From NCBI RefSeq assembly GCF_900168325.1, contig NZ_FVZE01000001.1, positions 620,001 through 684,000 of the forward strand: a stretch of 64,000 bases of DNA, given 5' to 3'. The translations under genes and the position numbers were made by a program. The notes under the pieces were generated by a model that saw only the letters and a program-made list of their open reading frames with translations, was not told the DNA's origin and ran no database searches. Within the stretch, counting starts at the first letter, position 1, and each line of letters begins with the position of its first letter. Source of the stretch: Novosphingobium mathurense. GTDB lineage: Bacteria; Pseudomonadota; Alphaproteobacteria; Sphingomonadales; Sphingomonadaceae. Positions 8,121-16,709 of the stretch are shown here, in pieces.

Positions 8121-10652
8121 ATGACCGACGAGACGAACGAGCAGGGCAGCCAGCAGCAGCCTGAAGACTTCACTTTCCGGATACGCAGGGAAGCGTCGGG
8201 AGGACTCTCTGTAGTCCGCCAGCTCTGGCGCACCAGCAACTGGGTGCGCCGCTTCGCCTATCTGTGCGTCGTGGGCCTTATCGGCCTGATCGGTTTCTGG
8301 ATCTTCCTGACGCGCGACCTGCCGGACGCCAACAAGCTGCTCGAGTATCAGCCGCCGCTGCCGACCATGGTGCGCGGCCTCGATGGCGAGATCATCTACA
8401 GTTATGCGCGCGAAAGGCGCGTGCAACTGCGCTTCGTCGATTTCCCGCGTCCGCTGGTCAATGCCTTCCTTTCGGCCGAGGACCGTACGTTCTGGACCCA
8501 TGGCGGCGTCGACTTCGGCGGTTTTGCCGGCGCTGTGGTCGACTACATCGCCAAGTACGGCAGCGGTGAACGCGCCAAGGGCGGCTCGACCATCACCCAG
8601 CAGGTCGCCAAGAACATCCTTATCGGTGACGAGTACTCGGTCACCCGCAAGCTCAAGGAAATGGTGCTGGCCCGCCGCATTGAAGGCGTGTTGAGCAAGC
8701 AGCAGATTCTCGAACTCTACCTCAACGAAATCCCGCTGGGCCGCCGCTCCTTCGGCGTGCAGGCCGCGGCGCGCGCCTATTTCGACAAGGACGTCGACGA
8801 ACTGACGCTCAGCCAGTCGGCCTTTCTCGCGATTCTGCCGCGCGCCCCGGAGGTCTACGGGCGCAAGAAGCACGCCGACCGGGCGATTGAACGCCGCAAC
8901 TGGGTGCTCGACCAGATGGTCCGCAACGGTTGGGCCAGCAGGGAAGACGCGGAGAAGGCCAAGGCCGAGCCGCTCGGCCTCGTGACCCAGCGCGGGACGA
9001 ACTACGATCCGGGTAATGGCTACTTCATCGAGGAAGTCCGTCGCCGCCTGATCGAACGCTATGGCGAAAAGGCTGAGGACGGTCCGAACAGTGTTTATGC
9101 CGGCGGCCTGTGGGTGCGTACGTCGCTCGACACGCAACTGCAGGACTCGGTTCGCGCGGCCTTGCGCAAGGGGCTGCTGAGCTATCACGGCAACCGTGGC
9201 TGGACCGGTCCGGTCGCGCACATCAAGGACATGGACAGCTGGCAGACCCAGCTCATCGTCTCGAACAAGACGATCGACTACAAGAACTGGAAGGTCGGCG
9301 TCATCCTGAGCGTTGCCGACGGTAACGGCCAGATCGGTTTCTCAGATGGCAATACCTTCGCCCTGACCAATATTCCGGACAATGCCAAGGTCGGCGATTT
9401 CGTTGCGGCAGAACCGATTTCTTCCGGCACTTACGCCGTGCGCACCATTCCCGAGGTTTCGGGCGGCATGGTTATTGAGCAGCCCTGGTCCGGACGCGTC
9501 CTTGCCATGCAGGGAGGCTTCGATTCCGGGCTCGGTTCGTTCAACCGCGCCACGCAGGCCGAGCGCCAGCCTGGCTCGACCATCAAGCCCTTCGTCTACG
9601 CGACGGCGCTGCAGTACGGCATGACTCCGGCGACCCAGGTGCTGGACGGGACGTTCTGCGTCTTCCAGGGCGCGGGGCTTGGCGACAAGTGCTTCCGCAA
9701 CTTCGGCAACGAGGGCGGATCGGGCAGCCACACGATGCGCTGGGGCCTCGAGCAGTCACGCAACCTGATGACCGTGCGCATTGCCAACGATACCGGCATG
9801 CCGCGCGTCATCCGCACCTTCCACAATCTCGGCATCGGCGACTACAAGCCCTACCTGTCCTTCGCGCTTGGCGCCGGAGAGACGACGGTGGCGCGCATGG
9901 CCAATGCCTATTCGGCGCTCGCCAACAATGGCGTGCAGTTCCCATCTACGGTCATCGACTATGTTCAGGACCGCAACGGCAAGGTGATCTGGAACGGTGA
10001 CAAGCGCCGCTGCGATGCCTGCAACATGCCCGAATGGGACGGCAAGCCGATGCCGCGCATCAAGCGCAAGGGCAAGCAAGTGCTTGACGCGGACACCGCC
10101 TACCAGGTGATCCACATGCTCGAAGGCGTGGTCATTCGCGGCACTGCGGTGCGTCTGCGTGACCTGAACCTTCCGCTGTTCGGCAAGACCGGCACCACCA
10201 ATGGCCCGACCGACGTATGGTTCATGGGCGGAAACCAGGACTACGTGGGCGGTGTCTATGTCGGCTACGACAATCCGCGTTCGCTGGGCGGTTACGCACA
10301 AGGCGGCCGCATTGCCGCGCCGATCTTCAAGGACGTCGTGCTCGACACCCGCTCGCGCTGGAGCGATCAGCCCTTCATCGCGCCGGCCGGGATCCGCATG
10401 GTCCGCATCGACCGCGTGACCGGCAAGAAGGTCATGGGAGTCGAACCCACCAACGAGCCCAAGGCTTCCGTCATCTGGGAAGCGTTCAAGGCCGACACCG
10501 AACCGCGCCAGTACACTGCCGAGGACGAATTCACCCGTCGCCGGGACGCACTGGTGACGGAAATCCGCGAGGCCCGTGAAGCGCGTGCCGCTGCAACTGC
10601 GGCGTCAAGCGAGGCGCGTGACTTCGCCGAGGAACAGGGCGGGGTTTACTAA
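8121..10652 (+). CDS. mrcA: Penicillin-binding protein 1A (class A bifunctional PBP)
   Basis: 843 aa. A cytoplasmic tail is followed by one membrane anchor (about 46-67). The GT51 glycosyltransferase domain has catalytic E120 in SAEDRTFW and the GGSTITQQVAKN motif. An OB-like domain and then the transpeptidase domain follow. The latter carries the active-site SxxK (S486 in QPGSTIKPF), an SxN-type motif in EQSRNLM, and K689-TGT (KTGTTNG). It polymerises and cross-links peptidoglycan from lipid II at the outer face of the inner membrane. Length fits the family, and it follows the amidase gene closely. Confidence 0.95.
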   Translation: MTDETNEQGSQQQPEDFTFRIRREASGGLSVVRQLWRTSNWVRRFAYLCVVGLIGLIGFWIFLTRDLPDANKLLEYQPPLPTMVRGLDGEIIYSYARERRVQLRFVDFPRPLVNAFLSAEDRTFWTHGGVDFGGFAGAVVDYIAKYGSGERAKGGSTITQQVAKNILIGDEYSVTRKLKEMVLARRIEGVLSKQQILELYLNEIPLGRRSFGVQAAARAYFDKDVDELTLSQSAFLAILPRAPEVYGRKKHADRAIERRNWVLDQMVRNGWASREDAEKAKAEPLGLVTQRGTNYDPGNGYFIEEVRRRLIERYGEKAEDGPNSVYAGGLWVRTSLDTQLQDSVRAALRKGLLSYHGNRGWTGPVAHIKDMDSWQTQLIVSNKTIDYKNWKVGVILSVADGNGQIGFSDGNTFALTNIPDNAKVGDFVAAEPISSGTYAVRTIPEVSGGMVIEQPWSGRVLAMQGGFDSGLGSFNRATQAERQPGSTIKPFVYATALQYGMTPATQVLDGTFCVFQGAGLGDKCFRNFGNEGGSGSHTMRWGLEQSRNLMTVRIANDTGMPRVIRTFHNLGIGDYKPYLSFALGAGETTVARMANAYSALANNGVQFPSTVIDYVQDRNGKVIWNGDKRRCDACNMPEWDGKPMPRIKRKGKQVLDADTAYQVIHMLEGVVIRGTAVRLRDLNLPLFGKTGTTNGPTDVWFMGGNQDYVGGVYVGYDNPRSLGGYAQGGRIAAPIFKDVVLDTRSRWSDQPFIAPAGIRMVRIDRVTGKKVMGVEPTNEPKASVIWEAFKADTEPRQYTAEDEFTRRRDALVTEIREAREARAAATAASSEARDFAEEQGGVY

Positions 10653-10703
10653 GTTGCGGGAGTGACGGCGCGCTCGGTCGGGCGCGGCCGTCTTCTTCGC
10701 ATG

Positions 10704-11168
10704 TCAGTCCGACTTCGTGACGAGCTTGGCACGCAGGGCCTTGAGCTGTTCGTTGAGCAGTTGAAGCTGTTCGGGCGGCGTGCCCGTGGCTTCCATGACT
10801 TCCAGGGGCACGCAGCGGGCTTCTTCCAGGATCGCCTTGCCCCGATCGGTGAGGGAAACGCGCACGACGCGCTCGTCGCGCGTGTCGCGTCGACGGGTGA
10901 CGGTACCGGCTGCTTCGAGGCGCTTGATAAGCGGCGTGACCGTGCTCGATTCCAGAAACAGGCTCTCGCCCAATTCGCTGACGGTCTGTTCACCGCGCAG
11001 GGCGAGGGCGATCAGCGCAAGATACTGCAGATAGGTCAGCCCGTAGCGATCGAGCAGGGGCTTGTAGAGGCGGTTGAAGGCCAGACCCGTCGAGTACACC
11101 GAAAAGCAAAGGAAATCCGCAAAGGGATCGGTGGCTGAAGGCTGCGGCAGGTCGGGTTTCTTGGACAT
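10704..11168 (-). CDS. ohrR: Organic hydroperoxide sensor OhrR (MarR family)
   Basis: 154 aa winged-helix MarR repressor. C21 in the FLCFSVYS context is the conserved peroxide-sensing cysteine of OhrR. The winged helix spans YLQYLALIAL through ESSTVTPLIKRLE and the basic wing RRRDTRDERVVRV. It is divergent from ohr, the classic repressor/target pair. A palindrome GCGATTTAATCGC lies 20 nt before its start, consistent with autoregulation. Confidence 0.93.
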   Translation of the reverse strand: MSKKPDLPQPSATDPFADFLCFSVYSTGLAFNRLYKPLLDRYGLTYLQYLALIALALRGEQTVSELGESLFLESSTVTPLIKRLEAAGTVTRRRDTRDERVVRVSLTDRGKAILEEARCVPLEVMEATGTPPEQLQLLNEQLKALRAKLVTKSD

Positions 11169-11188
11169 GGCTGCAATATAATTCGCGC

Positions 11189-11201
11189 GCGATTTAATCG
11201 C
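11189..11201. promoter_or_regulatory. Candidate OhrR operator (ohrR side)
   Basis: GCGATTTAATCGC is a 13-bp palindrome 20 nt upstream of the ohrR start. It shares the core CGA-k-TTAATCG with the second site at 11244, which supports one protein binding both. Assignment to OhrR is inferred from position. Confidence 0.6.
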
Positions 11202-11224
11202 AAGGCTTGACGAATCGCGTCGCT

Positions 11225-11256
11225 GCGATCATTTAAATCGCATACGAGTTAATCGT
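11225..11256. promoter_or_regulatory. Candidate OhrR operator (ohr side)
   Basis: ACGAGTTAATCGT (11244-11256) is a 13-bp palindrome 31 nt upstream of the ohr start, sharing the CGAnTTAATCG core with the ohrR-side site. A wider inverted repeat GCGAT ... ATCGC (11225-11241) adjoins it. The layout suits repression of ohr by unoxidised OhrR. Confidence 0.58.
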
Positions 11257-11287
11257 GTACGATCTATATCAGGAAAGGTACTCAGCG

Positions 11288-11716
11288 ATGTCCATCAATG
11301 CCCTTTACAAGACCAGCGCGACGGCCACCGGCGGCCGCGACGGCAAGGCCGAAACCGACGACGGCAGCTTCTCGATCAAGCTGGGAACGCCCAAGGAACT
11401 GGGCGGCAACGGTGACGGCAACAATCCCGAACAGCTCTTCGCTTCCGGCTTTGCCGCGTGCTTCCTCAGTGCGATGAAGTTCGTCGCCTCGCAGAACAAG
11501 GACCTTCCGGCGGTCCCTGCCGACGCCAGCGTCAATGCCACGGTCGGCATCGGGCTGCGCAGCGACAAGGGATTTGCTCTCGCAGTCGCGCTTGAAGTGA
11601 GGATGCCCGGCGTCGATCGCAGCGCAGCCGAAGCGCTGGTCGCCGAAGCGGACACCGTCTGCCCGTACAGCCATGCGACGCGCGGCAATATCGAAGTGAC
11701 CCTCGCCGTCGCCTGA
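11288..11716 (+). CDS. ohr: Organic hydroperoxide resistance protein Ohr
   Basis: 142 aa, OsmC/Ohr family thiol peroxidase. The catalytic pair is C58 (GFAACFLSAM) and C125 (TVCPYSHATRGN), both in family-typical contexts, with the expected Arg in the N-terminal GGRDGK. It reduces organic hydroperoxides, usually with lipoylated proteins as reductant. The start at 11288 has an AGGAAAGG site upstream; an in-frame ATG at 11255 would overlap the operator. It is divergent from ohrR and closed by the terminator at 11734. Confidence 0.96.
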   Translation: MSINALYKTSATATGGRDGKAETDDGSFSIKLGTPKELGGNGDGNNPEQLFASGFAACFLSAMKFVASQNKDLPAVPADASVNATVGIGLRSDKGFALAVALEVRMPGVDRSAAEALVAEADTVCPYSHATRGNIEVTLAVA

Positions 11717-11733
11717 CACCACGGGCAGTCGCG

Positions 11734-11768
11734 AAAGGGCCGGGCGACGGTTGTCGCTCGGCCTTTTT
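11734..11768 (+). terminator. Intrinsic terminator after ohr
   Basis: GGCCGGGCGAC pairs with GTCGCTCGGCC (one mismatch/wobble) around GGTT. It is preceded by AAAG and followed by TTTTT, 17 nt after the ohr stop. Confidence 0.88.
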
Positions 11769-11953
11769 CGTTCATGACCGACAGAAACGACAAATCCCTT
11801 GGAGGTACTCCAAAAGTCTTGAGCGTTTCGTCCATCACGCGAATGGAGCCTCGCTGCGGATTTCATTAAATTGAGCCAAGTCGCGGGCGTCACGGCGGCG
11901 GTCTGGCGTCCGATGTCAAAGCAAGAATCGTAGATCCCGAGGGTGCCGGTGTC

Positions 11954-12682
11954 ATGATCGACCAAGCTTTGCACGTTATCGATAAGGTGCCATTTCTGCT
12001 GCTCTCCTATGTGACCGTACTGGTCTTCGGCACGGCCATTTGCGCTTCGGCGGTGCTGCACGGGCAGGACCGATTCTCCCTTCGCGGACTTCTGCGAACC
12101 TGCTTTCCGCCTGAATTCTACCTGTCCCGCAGCACGGCCCATGACTGCGTGCTCTGGACGATTTCCAAGCTGCTGACGGTGTCCCAGCGGTACGTTCCGC
12201 TCGTCGTCTCGGCCATCATCATCACGCAGTTCCTCGATTACATGGCCGGGCCGGAGCGGGGCGTGGATGCGCGTATCCATGCCGGTGTGGCAATCACCGC
12301 GCTCGTCCTGATTTTTGCCTATTCGGGATTGTTCAACAAGGTCATCACCACGGTGACGCTCGATCCCCTGCGTCACTCGCACTTTCCGATCGGGCTGGGG
12401 CCGTTCGACCGGATATTCATCAGTCCGCACATGCATCAGGTCCATCACAGCAAGCTGGTCCACCACTGGGACCGTAACTTAGCTACGAACCTGGCCTTGC
12501 TCGACTGGATTTTCGGTACCGCCTATCGGCCCGGCAAGGGCGAGATGCTGGTCTACGGGATCGGTGCCGAAGCCGATGACAGGCAGTTCACTTCCCTGAA
12601 GGGGATACTGGTCGATCCGGTCGTGAATATGGGGCGACTGATTTTTGCCGGACTGCGCACAGGTCGATTGGCGGCGCACTGA
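11954..12682 (+). CDS. Sterol desaturase/fatty-acid hydroxylase-like membrane protein, shortened
   Basis: 242 aa with about three or four hydrophobic segments (residues 12-32, 72-92, 101-120). The C-terminal part has RHSHFPIG and SPHMHQVHHS followed by NLALLDWIFGTAYRPG, the third His cluster and tail of the di-iron fatty-acid hydroxylase superfamily. The first two His clusters (HRxxH and the HxxHH that should follow a transmembrane pair) are absent. Full-length relatives are roughly 100 residues longer, with those motifs where this protein goes straight from VLIFAYSG to LFNKV. It may be an in-frame internally deleted, inactive enzyme or a diverged membrane protein. The frame is intact. Confidence 0.66.
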   Translation: MIDQALHVIDKVPFLLLSYVTVLVFGTAICASAVLHGQDRFSLRGLLRTCFPPEFYLSRSTAHDCVLWTISKLLTVSQRYVPLVVSAIIITQFLDYMAGPERGVDARIHAGVAITALVLIFAYSGLFNKVITTVTLDPLRHSHFPIGLGPFDRIFISPHMHQVHHSKLVHHWDRNLATNLALLDWIFGTAYRPGKGEMLVYGIGAEADDRQFTSLKGILVDPVVNMGRLIFAGLRTGRLAAH

Positions 12683-12834
12683 AAGTGCGCCTCAGCGTTG
12701 TTCCACGGCGCTATCGAAGTCGCTGGGAGCACGGCTTGACGCTATGGTGCCGCCAATATTCTTGCCCGTCGGTTGACTAATCCCTTTGTGGCCACGACCT
12801 TGTGCGCGAAGTGATCCACCGGCAGGGGAGTTCG

Positions 12835-13704
12835 ATGCCGTCACCAGCCTTTCACGCACCCGACACCGTGGAGGGCGTCGTCGCACTCCTGTCCGGCGAT
12901 CCCACCGCACGGCCGCTTGGTGGCGGAACCGATCTGATCGTTCAGATGCGCTCGGGCCGGATCGCTCCGGGTGCCGTGGTCGACCTCAAGCGGATTGCGG
13001 CGCTGTCTGGCGTCAGGCGCGAAGGCGATGTTTTCGTGATCGGCGCGGCAACGCGGTGCACCGCGCTCAAGGATAATGCCGATCTGTGCGCCGCCTGGCC
13101 GGGTGTCGTCGAGGCGGCGAACCTGATCGGCTCGGTCCAGGTTCGCAACCGCGCGACGATGGCCGGCAACCTGTGCAATGCCTCGCCCGCTGCAGACAGC
13201 GTTCCGGCGCTCGTCGCAGCTGGCGCGACCTGCGTGGTCGCCGGGCCTGCGGGCACGCGCGAAGTCGCCGTGCAGGACATTCCCGTCTCCCCGGGCAAGA
13301 CCTCTCTTGCGTCCGGCGAATTCGTGGTCGAGTTCCGCCTTCCTGCGCGAGGTGCGCGCGCAGGCGATGCCTATCTGCGCTCCATTCCACGCACGGAGAT
13401 GGACATTGCCGTGGTCGGCGTGGGCGCCAATCTCGATCTCGATGCCGAGGGCACCTGCACTGCGGCGCGGATCGCGCTGGGCGCTGTCGCGCCGACTGTC
13501 GTGCTGGTCGAGGCTGCTGGCGCGGCGCTGGTGGGCACGAAGCTCGACGATGGCGCGCTGTCGGCCATGGTCGAGGCCGTGACAGCGGCTTGCGCTCCCA
13601 TCGACGACAAGCGCGGGACCGTGGCCTATCGCAAGGCGATGGCCGGCGTCCTTGCGAAGCGCACCGTCCAGATTGCCGCCGAGCGCGCAGGAGCGAAGGC
13701 ATGA
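12835..13704 (+). CDS. Molybdenum hydroxylase FAD-binding (medium) subunit
   Basis: 289 aa, CO-dehydrogenase/xanthine-dehydrogenase medium-subunit family. PLGGGTDLIVQMR (about 29-41) is the FAD pyrophosphate loop, and VRNRATMAGNLCNASPAADSVPAL (about 103-126) is the second FAD-binding signature. The C-terminal CO_deh_flav_C domain follows. The ATG at 12835 follows GGGGAG; the longer in-frame GTG start is less likely. It passes electrons from the Fe-S clusters to FAD. The gene order medium-small-large matches coxMSL-type operons, and its TGA overlaps the next ATG (ATGA). Confidence 0.93.
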   Translation: MPSPAFHAPDTVEGVVALLSGDPTARPLGGGTDLIVQMRSGRIAPGAVVDLKRIAALSGVRREGDVFVIGAATRCTALKDNADLCAAWPGVVEAANLIGSVQVRNRATMAGNLCNASPAADSVPALVAAGATCVVAGPAGTREVAVQDIPVSPGKTSLASGEFVVEFRLPARGARAGDAYLRSIPRTEMDIAVVGVGANLDLDAEGTCTAARIALGAVAPTVVLVEAAGAALVGTKLDDGALSAMVEAVTAACAPIDDKRGTVAYRKAMAGVLAKRTVQIAAERAGAKA

Positions 13705-14189
13705 ACAGAATTCACGTCAATTCCACGATCAATGGCGATGTCACGGAATTCCTCTGCGATCCCGGCGCATCGCTGCTCGACGTCCTGCGCGATACGCTTC
13801 ACCTGACCGGCTCCAAGGAAGGGTGCGGCTCGGGTGACTGCGGGGCCTGCACGGTCGAACTCGATGGCGAAATGGTGTGTTCCTGCCTTGTCCTTGCAGC
13901 CGAGGCCGAAGGACGCACCGTTGCCACGATCGAAGGCGTTGCCGAAGGTTCGGTGCTGCACCCGGTGCAGCAGAAGTTCCTTGAGCATGCCGCGCTCCAG
14001 TGCGGTTTCTGCACGCCCGGATTCATCGTTGCCGCCAAGTCGCTGCTCGATCGCAATCCCAATCCGACCGAGACCGAAGTGCGCTACTGGCTGGCGGGCA
14101 ACCTGTGCCGATGCACCGGCTACGACAAGATCGTGCGTGCGGTGATGGATGCCGCGGCCGAGCTTCGCCAGGAAAGGACGGCGGCATGA
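13701..14189 (+). CDS. Molybdenum hydroxylase [2Fe-2S] (small) subunit
   Basis: 162 aa. The plant-type cluster has C42, C47, C50 and C62 (GCGSGDCGAC). The second, helical cluster has QCGFCTPGF and NLCRCTGY, as in all XDH/CODH/aldehyde oxidase small subunits. It relays electrons from the molybdopterin site to FAD. It overlaps both neighbours by 4 nt, giving tight translational coupling. Confidence 0.95.
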   Translation: MNRIHVNSTINGDVTEFLCDPGASLLDVLRDTLHLTGSKEGCGSGDCGACTVELDGEMVCSCLVLAAEAEGRTVATIEGVAEGSVLHPVQQKFLEHAALQCGFCTPGFIVAAKSLLDRNPNPTETEVRYWLAGNLCRCTGYDKIVRAVMDAAAELRQERTAA

Positions 14190-16444
14190 ACGCACCCGAA
14201 AAGATCGAGACTTTCCGCCATATCGGTACGCGCCCGGTTCGCCCCGACGGGGTCGACAAGGTTACCGGCAAAGCGCTTTACGGCACCGACTTCAAGGCGC
14301 CGGGCATGCTGTGGGGCGCGATCCTGCGCAGCCCGCATCCCCATGCGCGGATCCTGTCCATCGATACCCGCGCCGCAGAAAAGCTGGCGGGCGTGAAGGC
14401 GGTAGCGACGGGCAAGGACCTGCCGACGCTGGAGTCGCTCGTCATGCACGTGGGCGAGGGCGCTTCGGACATCGTCGACATCTCCCACAATTGCCTGGCC
14501 TTCGACAAGGTTCTCTACGAGGGCCATCCGGTCGCGGCGGTCGCTGCAATCACCCCGGAACTTGCGCGTGAGGCGGCGGCGCTGATTTCGGTCGAGTACG
14601 AAGTCCTGCCGCATGTCCTTGGGCTCGAGGAAGCGCTGGCCGACGATGCCCCGCTGATCCGGGAGCCGGCCAAGGGGGGGACGGGCGAAACGCCCTCCAA
14701 CGTGGCGATGGATGTGACCATGGGCAGGGGCGAGGTCGAAGCCGCGCTTTCGGGCGCTGCTGTCGTCGTCGAGGGACGCTACACGATGGAGCCGGTCCAT
14801 CAGGGCTACATCGAGCCGCACGCCTGCGTCGCTTCGTGGAACGGGGACGGGCAGGCGCAGATCTGGTGTTCGAGCCAGGGCCATTTCATGGTCCGTTCGC
14901 TTACGGCATCGGTGCTGGCGATCCCGCAGTCGGACATTCGCGTAACGCCGCTTGAGATCGGCGGCGGGTTCGGCGGCAAGACCACGGTATATCTCGAACC
15001 GGTGGCTATGATCCTCTCGCGCAAGTCGGGCCGGCCGGTGCGCCTGGGCATGAGCCGCGAAGACGTCTTCCGCGCCACGGGTCCCGCGCCCGGTGCCATC
15101 ATTGACGTACGCCTCGGCGCCGATGCGGACGGAACCCTTGTCGCCGCCGAAGTGACGTTCAAGTACCACTCCGGAGCCTTTGCCGCGAACGATGCCGGCG
15201 CGGGCGTTTCCAGCGCCATCGGACACTACCGCATCGCCAATACCCGCGTTTCGGGGATCGAGGTTCTGTGCAACCGTCCGGCGGCGAAAGCCTATCGCGC
15301 TCCGGGGGCGCCGCAGGTCAACTTCGCGGTCGAAAGCGCGATGGACGAACTGGCGATCAGGCTCGGCATGGACCCGCTCGAACTGCGCATGAAGAACGCG
15401 GCCAGGCCCGGCGACCTGCAGACATCGGGTCTGCCCTGGGGCGAAATCGGGTGGATGCAGTGCCTGGAGGCGGCCAAGGCGCATCCGCACTGGTCTGCGC
15501 CGCTAGGCCCCAACCAGGGACGCGGCATCGCCGGCGGTTACTGGGGTAACTACGGCGGTCCCTCTACCGTCAATCTCAGCGTTGCCGAGGACGGGACCTT
15601 CACCGTCGCCACCGGCAGCCCGGACATCGGCGGCAGCCGCGCCTCGATGGCGATCATGGCGGCCGAAGTGCTCGAGGTGCCGTACGAGCAGGTTCGTTGC
15701 GTGGTGGCGGACACCTCGTCGATCGGCCTGTCCTTCGTCACCGGCGGCAGTCGCACCACCTTTGCGACCGGCATGGCAACGGTCGAAGCCGCCAGGGAAG
15801 TGAAGCGCCTCCTGTGCGAGCGCGCCGCGCGCACCTGGCAGGTCCCCGCCCAGCACGTCGAATGGCGCGATGGCCATGCCGTGTGCACCTCGGGCGAAAG
15901 GCAGGGTTCGAAAATGAGCGCGGCGCAAGTCGCGGGCAGTTCACTGCATTCGGGCGGGCCGGTCACGGCGACCTCGGCGCTCAGCGCGCAGGGCTGGCTG
16001 CCGGGCTTCGGCTTCCACATCTGCGACGTCGAAGTCGATCAGGAAACCGGCCACGTTTCCATCGTTCGCTACACCGCCGTGCAGGATGTGGGGCGCGCAA
16101 TCCATGCCGACTATGTCGAAGGCCAGATCCAGGGCGGGGTCGCCCAGGGCATCGGCTGGGCGCTGAACGAGACCTACATCTACAACAAGGATGGCAAGCT
16201 CGAAAATCCGGGCTTTCTCGACTACCGTATGCCGGTCGCATCGGACATGCCGATGATCGATACGGTGATGGTCGAGGTGCCCAATCCCGTTCACCCTTAT
16301 GGTGTGAAGGGCGTGGGTGAAGTGCCGATCGTGCCGCCGCTGGCTGCCGTCGCCAATGCGGTGCGCGCCGCCACCGGCAAGCGGATGCGTTCGCTGCCGA
16401 TGTCGCCGGACAAGGTCCATGCCGCGCTTCATGGCGAGGGTTGA
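14186..16444 (+). CDS. Molybdenum hydroxylase Mo-binding (large) subunit
   Basis: 752 aa, xanthine-dehydrogenase-family molybdopterin-binding subunit. The conserved GGGFGGK loop and the catalytic-Glu context GVKGVGEVP near the C-terminus are present. The active-site loop reads AYRAPGAPQ, unlike the AYRCSFR signature of form-I CO dehydrogenase. This is therefore probably not a true CO dehydrogenase but a hydroxylase or reductase for an unknown, perhaps aromatic or aldehyde, substrate. The start ATGA overlaps the preceding stop, which removes any ambiguity. Two small genes follow within 10 nt. Confidence 0.93.
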   Translation: MNAPEKIETFRHIGTRPVRPDGVDKVTGKALYGTDFKAPGMLWGAILRSPHPHARILSIDTRAAEKLAGVKAVATGKDLPTLESLVMHVGEGASDIVDISHNCLAFDKVLYEGHPVAAVAAITPELAREAAALISVEYEVLPHVLGLEEALADDAPLIREPAKGGTGETPSNVAMDVTMGRGEVEAALSGAAVVVEGRYTMEPVHQGYIEPHACVASWNGDGQAQIWCSSQGHFMVRSLTASVLAIPQSDIRVTPLEIGGGFGGKTTVYLEPVAMILSRKSGRPVRLGMSREDVFRATGPAPGAIIDVRLGADADGTLVAAEVTFKYHSGAFAANDAGAGVSSAIGHYRIANTRVSGIEVLCNRPAAKAYRAPGAPQVNFAVESAMDELAIRLGMDPLELRMKNAARPGDLQTSGLPWGEIGWMQCLEAAKAHPHWSAPLGPNQGRGIAGGYWGNYGGPSTVNLSVAEDGTFTVATGSPDIGGSRASMAIMAAEVLEVPYEQVRCVVADTSSIGLSFVTGGSRTTFATGMATVEAAREVKRLLCERAARTWQVPAQHVEWRDGHAVCTSGERQGSKMSAAQVAGSSLHSGGPVTATSALSAQGWLPGFGFHICDVEVDQETGHVSIVRYTAVQDVGRAIHADYVEGQIQGGVAQGIGWALNETYIYNKDGKLENPGFLDYRMPVASDMPMIDTVMVEVPNPVHPYGVKGVGEVPIVPPLAAVANAVRAATGKRMRSLPMSPDKVHAALHGEG

Positions 16445-16450
16445 GCGCGG

Positions 16451-16705
16451 GTGAGCGCGTCGCCCTTGCGCATCGTGATCATGCCGCCGTTCGACAAGGA
16501 GTTCTTCGGCGCCGAGCGGCTGTCGCTCGATGCGGGCAATCTTTTCGAGCTGATCGAGAAGCTCGACGCACAAGGGCCCGGGTTCGCGAAGATCGCCCGG
16601 GCGCGCGTACATCTTGCTGTCGATGGTGTTCTCGAGACAGACTGGACCCGCCCGCTTGCCGATGTCCGCGAGGTGATCGTGCTGCCGCGCGTAGGGGGAG
16701 GGTAG
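16451..16705 (+). CDS. MoaD/ThiS-like beta-grasp small protein
   Basis: 84 aa from a GTG 6 nt after the Mo-subunit stop. The pattern is a strand (LRIVIMPP), a helix (NLFELIEKLDA), a segment HLAVDGVLETDW, then VREVIVLPRVGGG ending in Gly-Gly-Gly. This matches ThiS/MoaD sulfur carriers, whose C-terminal GG is thiocarboxylated. A role in supplying sulfur to molybdopterin or to the Mo-centre of the adjacent enzyme is inferred from context. It could equally be a dedicated carrier without moaE here. No MoaE, MoeB or ThiF gene lies in the window. Confidence 0.7.
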   Translation: MSASPLRIVIMPPFDKEFFGAERLSLDAGNLFELIEKLDAQGPGFAKIARARVHLAVDGVLETDWTRPLADVREVIVLPRVGGG

Positions 16706-16709
16706 GATC

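Noticed and set aside
11233-11252. CtrA-like TTAA pair upstream of ohr
   Set aside because: The two TTAA elements are 12 bp apart rather than 7 and are parts of the OhrR-type palindromes.
11305-11838. 177-aa frame antisense to ohr
   Set aside because: It overlaps a secure gene and its terminator entirely and has no recognisable domain.
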